This document shows positions 54,148 to 64,000 of a stretch of 64,000 nucleotides of DNA, piece after piece (the first letter of the stretch is position 1; each line of letters begins with the position of its first letter). Origin of the DNA: Rostratula benghalensis (Eukaryota; Chordata; Aves; Charadriiformes; Rostratulidae); contig VXAI01000182.1 in NCBI GenBank assembly GCA_013399305.1, forward strand, positions 1,247,197 through 1,311,196, read 5' to 3'. Made by a program: the position numbers and the translations under genes. The notes beneath the pieces are model-generated. The model ran no database searches. It worked only from the letters and a program-made list of their open reading frames with translations, and was not told where the DNA came from.

Positions 54148-57100
54148 AAGGAGGTGGGGACAGACACAGCTGTGTGGGTACCACAGCAGGGAGAGCAGGG
54201 CTTTCCTGGCATTGCCCACCCCCTTACGGGAAAAGCGGAAGAAACGCAGCAGCCAGCAGCAGCTCCTGTGATTCAGAGCAGGGTGGGGGGCAGAAATCCC
54301 TCACGTTCAGCAAAAAATACAACAAAGGGAAAGAGAAAAGAGAAAGAGCCAGAGCGAGTTGGAGGCCCTGGCTGCCTCTGGGCTCTCCTGGTGCTGCAAA
54401 GAGAGAGAGAGGGTGGGTGGAGAGGATGGTGCAGAACAGTTCACTGGGACTGCCACCAAAAAAACCTTCGATATCCCCATGTGCTGTGTCAGCACACACA
54501 ACCCTTCCTCACCACCACGCTGCCTGCAGGGTCAATCTGCTGAGCCAGCAACACTGCAGCTGAAGCCCACCCTTCCTCCCAGCCCATCCAGGTGATGGTC
54601 ACCACTTCCGAAGCCATTTCACATGGGAGACACCATGCGTGGGAGGCCAGGTCATCACCACAACAAGCCCCAGAGCAGGGGAGCTAGTGGACCCCACTGA
54701 AGCTGAGGTGCTGGAGGGAAAGGGGAAAGAAAACCCCTTATGGTAAGTTCTACAAAGCTACTTTTTAGACTGCAGCAAGACAGCACAGCCTGCTTTTCTG
54801 TAAGGGGATTGCCCAAAGGGGGAAGTCTGGATCCTCCTCCCACCACAGCAAAACTGGTGGCTGGGAGGCAAGGTGGCACAAAAAACCCCCCAAAACCACA
54901 AGGCATGTGCTGTTGCCTGAATTTCAACAGACGGCCACATTGAGTAACAGCCGCTGCCTTTGCAGCTGCAGAGCCCTTCCCCTCTCCTCACCAGCCCCTG
55001 CTGCTGCCCCTCCAGGGGACAGGGGCCACACAGCAGGACAGTCCCTCCTGCAGAGCCCGCAGGGGTGATGAACCAAGTTCTCCACACCATGGCCACCGAG
55101 GGCAAAGGCTTTGGCCACAGAACCCGGTGCTGCCCTTCCACCATCAGAAGGGAATCCCAAATGACGGTGCCTTCCTCTCCCCTCCTCTATAAAACAGGCT
55201 GGCAGCGGTCCCGGTGGCATGCCAGACCTCCCACCCCTCCTGGCAGCACAGAAAGAGCACACTTTGGCACCAGCACCCCTGTGTGCTCCCCCCAACCCAC
55301 CCAAAACATTTTCAGGCTTTGGCAGGGGACAGAGTCCCTCTTCAGCACACTGAGCCCATGGCAGGACTGGGGTTCCCAGAGGTCCCTCACACAGACCCCA
55401 CACTGGTACCATGAGACCCCTGGCATGGGATGGCTGCCCTGGCACTGCAGGTGACAGGGGTGAAAAGAGGAAATGGTCTAGACCTCCCTGCCCATGACAG
55501 GGTACAGAGGATTCACAGCAACGCAGGTCTTCTCCAGGCGTTTGGGTCACGTACCACAGGCGAGACAGGCTCCCTCCCGAGCCCTGCAGGAGCAGTGGGA
55601 AGCCAAAAGCCCAGACAGTCTCCAGGGCTTTTGGTCTCGACTCAGAGGCAGAAGAGACAGAGTGAGTCCAGGAAAGCATCTTCCCACAGCCCTTCGTCCT
55701 GAAGATTCCTGCCCCATTGCCAGTGACAGTCATTCATCAGCTGCTGAACACCAGTTTTCCCATCCAGTTCTTCAGTATCAAAGTCACCCAGCAGCTTGTT
55801 GGTGGCCATCCCACACTAGTGCTCAGCCCCATAATTTACATGGCATGGAAAAATGAAGGACAGAGGTGACAACTAGTGCTGTTCTCAAACTCTGCATTTT
55901 GCTGTAGCACTGAAGGATTTGGACAAGGTCAGGAGCATCTGGAGGGGAGGCCAAGATCTCCACAAAACCCATGGAGGGGATTCACCCAGTCCAGAAACAC
56001 TGGCTGTAGCAAATACGAAGTGGAACACAAAGAACATAGACAACCATTTGCCAGATAAATGACAGATCTGGACCTCAAGCTCCATCCTGAGACAACCGTG
56101 TTCCAGAAGCACACAGGCAAAGCCCAGTCCCACACACACCAGCCACCCAGGACACAGATGGCAACCTCAGCACATACCCTGAGACACCAGTATTGCCTCT
56201 GCAGCCTGGCTACAACCTGGGCACACAGGGAGGTCAGGTGCTTTCCCAATGAACATCTCATATCCAGCCCTACTTATCTGCTGGGGCTTCCACCCACACC
56301 TCCAAACACCCGAGCATGGGGTGGAGAGCCACCCCATTTGACTCTGTCCCCTGTCCCTCCAAGCCCATCATGTCCCCTGATCTGACTGGCTGAGCCCATC
56401 CTCATGGCTCCAGCAAAACCTCTGGACACAAACTTTTACCTCCTAGGTCTGAGAAAGGGGCTTCAGCTTGCAAGCAACACAAACCCCAGAGGACAGAATT
56501 GTTCCTCGTGGTGGAAAGAACACAGTGATATATTTAGGCACGGACACCACTTTTAGTCATGGTCAAGGGGCATGTCCTTTGCTGTTTGACATCTGAACCC
56601 AAGTTCTGGTGGTCAGCTTGCCAAGCTTTGCTGTCCTGCTGGCTGCAAGAGGAGCCACGCTGGATCAGCCCTCCACGAGCAGCTCCCTTCTTTCTCCCCA
56701 TAGCACAAGGGCAAGCAGGACCACAGCAGCTGGTTTTGAGGAGCATCACCATTTTTTTTTAAATACACTTTGATCAGATCTACTCTCTCCATTAAAATCA
56801 AGGGGCCTGCTGGCCAGTGAAGTTTTTTTTTCCCAAGCGTGTCAAGTCTCCCCAATATCTCAGCCAGCCTACCCTGCTCCGACCGAAGTCCAAGGATTAA
56901 GTTTACATTATGGAGCCAGGGGAGGAGGTGGATCACATTCCTGTGCCCGTTTCACTTGGCACTTTCCCCACCACCCTCCTGCCCAATGCTTTTCACCCAA
57001 CACATGCCAAAGGGATGGAAGGAAGCAGGGAACAGATTACGCCAACGCTGCTCATAAGCCAGATGGGCCAATTCAAAGCTGATTCCAGCTAATTCCTGGG

Positions 57101-59139
57101 GGCTGAAGATAGGGCAAACCACTACAACAGCCAGCTACACAGTGAGGACAATCACCATCCTTCTCAGTCTCATTCCTAGAGCCCCACGAGGCCAGCGTGC
57201 CACCAGTGCAAGAGGGGACAAACACCCAGAGAACCACCAGCACCTGCAAAAGCCACCAGCTCCGTGCTCCCTACCAGCCCTCAGCACACACTGTAGAGGC
57301 CATAAAACAATACAGAAGCCACCAGAAGCCTCTTTGCTGCCACAGCAGAGCACAAATGTCAACAGTTTGCCTGACATGGCAAGTATGCTGTAGGTGGAAG
57401 TGAAATAATTAGCTCTCTGTAAGGGAGTGCTCCAAGCTTGCCAATTTTCCCTTACAGACAAGGACACTATTCAGAGACTTCAAATATAATAAACCATTTC
57501 TCCCCCCTTTTCTGAACAAAATAACCTACAGAGAAAAATATTTGAAATAATAAAAAATAAAAGCCTGTCCCCATAATGACCAGGGGAAAGAAGATGCAGG
57601 GCAGCAAGCGAGGAAACCCATGGCTTCGGAGTTTCAGAGCAGGAAAGCTTTATCAAGAACAAAGTCAGATAATGCTGCATACTCCTCTTGAAATGCAGAG
57701 CTCCCTGCTGATCCCAGGGAGACCAAGGATGAATTTTTCACATCTAAATCATTCTGAGATGACAAAATATTTCCTTGAACTACCCCCCCACAGGTTGGCA
57801 GAAATATTCCTGTCCCTACTGAAATTCTGGCAGATCAAAACTCTTTTTAGTTTAACCAAATGGTTTTGATGCTGCAAAAAGCATCCTTCCCCTTGTAGAA
57901 TCACGCAGGGCATTTTGGTTTCTTTTGACAAAGCTGATAAGTGACACTGTTGAAGTCACCACCCTGACTTGCTAACCAGCATCCCAGAGGGATGAGAATC
58001 CATGAACAGCCGTGGCCAGTGAACACAAACAGCTACGGGACGCAGAGCTGGGAAAGTCAGCAGGGCCATGACCGGGCAGCAGTACCTGAGATGCTGAGCA
58101 TTGCAGGAAGGGTTAACTGCAGCACCCCCAGGCTCCTTCATGAGCTCTCCCTTCAGTGCCCCAGCCACAATACTGGGCTCCCAGCATCGATCTTGGTGGA
58201 GCAGGATCAGCAGGAAGAAGGCCAGCACTCTCGTTTGCTATAGAAACCAGGAAAACACCCTGGGAATGGCACTCTGCCCAGGCACGGGGCAAAGCTTTTG
58301 CTGCTTTGAGGGCTGGGACTGGGATCCCCCATCTCTCACCAAGTCATGCATTTAGAGGCTACTCAGTTCACCATGAGCATTTGTTACTGGATGGGGAGCA
58401 AAACACACAAAATCCTTTATAATAAATAGCTAAAAGGAAAGAGTTGCTTCTTTCAGTGCGAAGATTCATCAATTTCAAGTGCCCTGAGTTTCTGCCAGCA
58501 CCCAAAATAGATGATGCATTTCAGATGAGTTCACCATAAGAGCTGGAGTTTGACCCAGGACAAGCTTCCTGATGTCTTTTATTAACAACCAGTAGGTCCA
58601 ACACAACCTCAAAGCCTCACCTGGCCAGGAGGATGACTCGCTGAAGGGGTGGCAGAAGACTTTACAAGTTTTCTGCTCCTGCCTGCCATTTGCCTAGAAA
58701 CAGTTACTTGTTCTGATTATCCCCAAATTCACAACACTAGGTGCCCAGATCCACCACACAAGACGAGAGTATGGAAACCACCCCAAGCCATAAAGTTTGC
58801 AAAAGGCCATCCCACCCTCCCTAAAGCAGGGATGGAAACAGAACAACTTGACAACTTTTGGGCTCCATCCAAAATAAAATAAAAAAAAAAAAGTCTAAAC
58901 CAGCTATCTATTGCTCCTACCCAGGCACAATCTGAAGCTAGCTTTCATAGGGCTGTCTCCTATACCCAGGTAGTTCGTAAATATTCACATATATGCAAAT
59001 ACCATTCCTTAGCATTTCCCTTGGTAAGCCAGCCAAGAGGGAATGTGGCTTATTGCGATTCATTTCTAAACAAAGTTTTACAGTGCTTTGAAAAGTGATT
59101 TGCCTATAGGCTTCTTGTCTGCTGCTTTCTTTTCATAAA

Positions 59140-59356
59140 GCTACGGCCTTATGGTTATAACCCTGGACTGGGATTCAGCACGTAAGACTTATTCCCAAGT
59201 ACCGTTTACCTGCTGGGTAAACTTTAGGCAAATCCTTGTCTGTGCCTCCTCTCCCCTTTCTAATAACTGGGATAATGACACCAGGTCTCTTTTTATAAAA
59301 GCATTCCACAGTGTGTAGATGACAAGGGTATGTAATCACAAGGCATTATTATTGCT
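59140..59356 (+). mobile_element. MIR/CORE-SINE-like element, nearly full length
   Basis: The parts occur in SINE order. A tRNA-like head has A-box-like TATGGTTATAACCCTGGACTGG and GATTCAG. The central core is TAGGCAAATCCTTGTCTGTGCC, followed by TAATAACTGGGATAATGACA. The tail has ACAGTGTGTAGATGACAAGG and GTAATCACAAGGCATTATTATT. This is the layout of the MIR consensus (ACCTTGGGCAAGTC...TCTGTGCCTC...GGGGATAATAATA) and of its sauropsid relatives. It is strongly diverged, so very old. Subfamily is not assigned. Confidence 0.7.
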
Positions 59357-62300
59357 TCAATAATCTTTTCTTGCAACGTTATCCTCTATAAAGGATGGCA
59401 GACAAAGGCTTCTATTCTACCTTGTGTCATCAAGTTGCTACCTGTAGAAACTCTCTTGAACTTGGCCGGGCTATGGGGATTTGCCTGCTGCATAAGTCAC
59501 TCTTGGTGGTTGAGCAAAATCATTCTGTTTCCATCCCTGCTTTAAGGGCAAGGCCCAGTTTTACCCAAAATGGTATTTCCAACACCTTGCTAGGAGTCTG
59601 AATGCCACTGCTCACGTTCACAAGATAGAACTGTTCAACCCACTGCCCAGCTCTATAGCAGAGAGGAGGGCAGAAGAAGACTTAGACCTCCATGTCTCTG
59701 GGAAAGGAAGTAAACAACTGGCATAAGGGTGAGGCAAAGAGAAACCTTACAGCTTTGCAGGCAGACTGTGGGTGGCAGGGAGGGGAGGATGTCACCCAAA
59801 CACCCGCTCTGCAGAGTCCTGGCTGACAAAGACGTAGTCTCAAGCTCAGAGCAGAAGTGATCTTCTGTGAGCAGAAGTGACCCAGGTCAATTACGCTATT
59901 CGGAGCGGCAAATTGCTTGACCCTGGAAGCCCAAGGAAGCGTTAAAGAACTGGGCTACACCACTTTTTCCAGTTTCCATCCCCAGCCAACTGATGCACAT
60001 CCAGCCAACCCTAAGGACAGGAAAGGGACACAGTGATAACCCTGTGACACAGCCACATCCTGGCCAAAGTGCTCCTCACCTACCCACCCGACAGAAGTGA
60101 CTGGGGCCGTTTGCTCACGTTCTGGACCAGCAGAAATTTAGAAACTGGTTCAGCAAACACCACCCTCACACCATTTTGCCCAGCGGGGCTTATCCCACAG
60201 CAGCTCACAGGCACCACCAGAGCACGGCCCTGCCAGCAGCACAGCACTGGGTGCTCTTGGGGCTCAGGACAGGGCACAGCCAAATCTGGAAAGGATTTAA
60301 GTTTCTGCAGTTGGGGGGAAGGAGGAAGAGAAAGGAAAAGCATTTTGCTTTAGGAGGTTGGCCAGCTGTTTGCAGGTTTGGGAACATGCTGTCTTTCTGG
60401 GTTTCTGCTCCGCTGTGCTCAAGTGGTGTGCACAGCGTGACACTCGTGAGCTGCAAACAACCATTCCAGCACTTTTGGGGGATGTCTGGGACAAAGCTTC
60501 AGCAGCACAGGGACAAGCAGGAAGGGCCAGTTTAGACTGCAACTCTCCTGCCAAGTGAAATTTTAAAGGGACACAAATAGTCCTCAGATTCCTCAGGGAC
60601 AGATGACCGAGAAGCCTGGAGAGCCCTGTTCTGGTGAAGGGGTCCACCTTGGGCACCCAGCCATAGCTCAGACTGCTCCCCCAGTAAGACATCCCTGCAA
60701 GCTGCAGTAGCTTCCCTTTGCCTAGGAAAACCTTAGGGAATCTTACAACGTTACCAGCTTTCTTTTTTGTTTGTCTTAAAGAAAAGGTACTTCAAACTTA
60801 AGAGAATTAAAAAGTGCAGATGCTTTACATAGCCCAGCAGTCTAGTGCATGGGATAATGAACATTTCTTTACGATACAGGATTTTCAAGAATGCTCAAAT
60901 CTCCACTCAACATCCATATCAAAGGGGTAGCAATCCAAAAAGTCCCTGGCTAAACAGGTCAGGGCCTGCCCACAGAAAATGCAAAATGCTTTTTTAAGGG
61001 AAGTACAAAGACTAGCTACAAAGCCGATGTCTCTGCAAGCTCTGCGAGTTGCATACCCACACAGCAGGCCAGTGAGAAGAAACTCTAAGCTGATTAAATT
61101 AACCATCCCCAAAACGCTCCGGCGAGGCAGGGTTACCTGCACGGTACAGCAATTTCTGCTTTGATCTCCAGGAAACGTCTGTTTATTCAAAAGCCCTTTT
61201 GCTATAGCAACCATGGTTTATAGAAAAGGAAAGAGAGGGGGAAAATTCCCCGGTGCTTCACTAGAAAAGTTGTACCACCATGGCAGGCTCCTGCGGTTAA
61301 ATACCTGGGGCCAAATGACATTTCCACTAATTTCCAGAGAACCCTGCAGACTGGATGCTGGAGCATCTCCATAGGCTCCTACAGGAGGGAGCCCAGGTTT
61401 CCTGCTGCGGTCCAGGAATCAGCAGTCGCAGCGTGTTGAGTTGTCTGGTAGAGATGCCCACTGTCCCCTGGAAGCAGAGATCTCCCACAGGGAAGTCCGA
61501 GTTTATCACTCCAAACAAGATTGGCTCCCCGGTCATCTGAGGAGACACTCAGAGGCGGCAGAGATATTCAGAATCAGAAGATCAAAAGTTCCTCCATTCC
61601 TTTGAGGTCTCAGTCTTTTTGTGTTGTTTTGGAAGGAAAAGAACCTCCAAGAAAACCCCAAGCCACATAGCCTTCAAGAGGGACACACCACACAAAAACT
61701 GTTGTTTTACTTTCCCACATCCTAATAATTATCAGGACAAATCAGGCACCATTGATTCCAAGCATTCAGAACCCATACCTTAGTCCCATTCCTCAATCAC
61801 AAAACAGATTTAAGAAGCCTGCTTTTATAGTTGTATATATATTGGGCGAGGGGGATTTGCCTTTGTGTTTCCAAGCCCTGCATCATACTTCAGAAAAAAA
61901 AAACAAAAAAAGAGACTTTAAAATGCGACTCAGCCACAAGGACTCAAACCAGATTTTTTTTTTTAATAGCATGAGATTCTCAGCTTTCATTTGGTGCCCC
62001 CATTTCTAGCAGCTGGCATTTATGCAAAAGAACATCAAATGCCACAGGGCTTATAATAAAAATAAAATAAAATCATGAAAGCTCCCCACCGCTGCAGTTT
62101 TGCAAGCCTCCCTGGGCTGTTTTCCACCGGCACAAGAGTGCTCAGCCTCTGCCACGAGCAAAGAAAAGACAGGGGGGAGCAGAATGAGATGGCAACGGCT
62201 GGGGAGGGCACAGCATCCCTGCAGTGTATTTATATGCTGAGGAAACTCATGCTGGATGCTCTCATCTCGCCAGTCCTGGGGTCCTCCAAGCCCCTGCCTG

Positions 62301-64000
62301 TGGCTCACAGTGGCTTCTGCTCCCTCCTGCATGGGGTTCTCCTCTTCCAGCACGATGCCAGTCAGGTATAGGAGCAAAAGGAATTTGCTGCTTTATGCTT
62401 TCATTTCAAGCGCTATGGATTTCAAAGCAGCTGCTGTAGGATAAGCCACTTCCCTTTGTAACAGAAAGGCTTTTTTGCTCCATAAATATTGCATGTCACC
62501 TTCTGGTTACTGAAGCACGAAGCCAAACCCTGGCAGAGAGGAACGATGGGGGAACCTAATGCAGCTCAGGGGGGCAAGGAAGCCTTTGCAGCAGCACCCA
62601 CCACCAAATGTCAGGTTTCCTCACATTTTCCTTGTTAGTTTGAGTCAGAGAACAGTCAACAGACTGATTTAGCAAGAGTCCTTCTCAGTGCTCTCAGCTG
62701 AGGCTGCTTGTGGCACAGACCAAGCCATAAATTATTCAGAGCCAAAGAGCTCCTGCCATCCAGGAGGTTGGGCACGTCTGGACCCCTTGCCAGCCTGTCT
62801 GGGTGCTCCCACCCCTTCCTCACTTTGAACATTGTCTTTCCACGCCAAGCTGCGAGGACAGGGAAACCACAGCAGATCACTGACCAGACACACACCCAGG
62901 CACTTTTACCCAAAGCCTGAGCCACGCGAAGCCAAAAGCACAGCGGAATCCATGTGCCCATCCTGCAAATGGACCATTTGCAAACAGTCCAGGAAAACAC
63001 CGGCTAAAACAACCACACAGACAGAAACGTGGATGGGAGATGGACAAGACAACAAAAGCTGATGTTTACAGTGGGATCCAAATTTTCCCCAGCAGCACTG
63101 GTGACCGAGAAGAGGTGACCTTTGACTTTGGGGAAAACCTGGTAGTGACTAGAAGCCTTCCAGAAGTATAACAGCTGGAATATTTACTTCCCTCAAAGCC
63201 AGTAAAACACCAGAGCATTAATAAGAACAGCCTGAGCCATGAAATGCAAGCGTCACACAGATAAACAAAGAGAATGATCCTTCCCCCAAAGCAATGGACA
63301 GGGCTGTAACGTCTGCCCTCACGAGAGGGCCTCATACAGGAGGCTCTTGTTCCAGTAGCTTCAAAAGAAGCTGTTTAATTTTAGTAGGTCGGCAAGCATA
63401 TGACATTACAAAGCACTTCTTAGACAAAAGCAGAGCTGAGGAGCTCTGCAATCCATTTTCCCTACAGGAAGGAAGGCAAAGCTTCCTATTGCAGGGAGGT
63501 GGAGGAAGGGGAAAGGGAAGGGGGCTGGTATTTTAGAGAGAGACTGAGCCAATGTGTAAAATTCAGGCAGACCAGGCACTGAGCAGGGAGGTGAAAAGGC
63601 AGAAGAGGGTGGAATATGAACTTGCCCCATCTCTCACCCAAGCTCGTTGTATGTTTGCCTTTTTAATTTTGCCAAGATTAATTTTGCTGCAGCTGTAATC
63701 TGTCCGAATCCCAAATCCCCCTCCTAGGAGGGATGTTTGCCTTTCACTTCCTTAAAAGGTACATATTTACTTTGTTCTTTAACGTACCCAGGGCTCAACA
63801 CCATGATTAGCAGCCATCCAAATACCAAGTCTCTGGACAACTTGCAGCCCAACTCCCTTGTAAACAGAAGATGCACAGAAGGAAGTGCTCAGCACTGGAT
63901 ACGGCGGTTCATCTGAGCAGGGTGTCACAGTGGGGGCTTTATCCAGGGATTTTTAAGTGAGAAGGGACATTGACCCATGCTGACATGGCAAAAAACACTT

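Larger units (their letters stand above)
47693..64000 (-). other. STK10: STK10 5' intron (partial, at least 16.3 kb)
   Basis: The next upstream STK10 exon should encode the catalytic-lysine segment ending ...DGKLW. Reading the minus strand for its expected residues (VIETKSEEELEDY, ILATCDHPYIVKLL) found nothing, so the exon is placed beyond 64000. Contents are the poly-C tract and C-rich block near 48.2-48.5 kb, a CR1 at 53.9-54.1 kb and a MIR-like SINE at 59.1-59.4 kb. Long open frames (52593-53285 plus, 54924-55733 minus) lack homology or splice support and are not called as genes. Confidence 0.75.

Noticed and set aside
54924..55733. A 269-codon open frame on the minus strand in the STK10 5' intron
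   Set aside because: GC-rich sequence with few stops; the translation has no family resemblance and is not bounded by splice sites that fit STK10.
59140..59240. A functional tRNA gene suggested by A-box and B-box-like sequence
   Set aside because: The region continues into a SINE core and tail and lacks a plausible cloverleaf; it is the tRNA-derived head of an old SINE.

Overview
The window is vertebrate nuclear DNA, most likely from a bird. It has multi-exon genes with GT-AG introns, a CpG-island promoter, compact introns and few repeats. The recognisable transposons are six truncated CR1 LINE ends, the dominant interspersed repeat of birds, plus two relics of an old MIR/CORE-type SINE. I see no Alu, L1 or endogenous retrovirus, and nothing bacterial, phage-like or CRISPR-like.

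Two genes are present, both transcribed from the minus strand (right to left), and both are cut by the window edges. On the left is the 5' end of SH3PXD2B (TKS4), a PX/SH3 podosome scaffold. Its CpG-island promoter lies at about 20.4-21.4 kb, coding exon 1 at 20924-20995 and exon 2 at 7786-7866. A 13 kb intron separates them, and the rest of the gene lies beyond position 1. On the right is most of STK10 (LOK), the Ste20-family kinase that phosphorylates ERM proteins. Seventeen consecutive coding exons run from 47692 down to the TAA stop at 30193-30195. Every junction is GT-AG and in frame, giving 859 residues. Adding the roughly 107 residues missing at the N-terminus gives about 966, against 968 in human. 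The first two coding exons lie beyond position 64000, so everything right of 47692 is STK10 intron.

Region by region: 1-7785 is SH3PXD2B intron 2 with one CR1. 7867-20923 is SH3PXD2B intron 1 with two CR1 copies and several simple repeats. About 21.4-27.5 kb is intergenic with no gene I can support. About 27.5-30.2 kb is the probable STK10 3' UTR, ending near three AATAAA hexamers. 30.2-47.7 kb is the STK10 exon cluster with two CR1 copies and one SINE tail. 47.7-64 kb is a long 5' STK10 intron with one CR1, a poly-C tract and a fuller MIR-like SINE.

The two proteins belong to broadly related biology: STK10 tunes cortical actin-membrane linkage and TKS4 organises podosomes and invadopodia. 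Nothing in the sequence shows co-regulation. I found no previously undescribed system. The most interesting large-scale point is gene order: STK10 lies directly upstream of SH3PXD2B, whereas in human, as I recall it, UBTD2 and EFCAB9 lie between them and the order is reversed.
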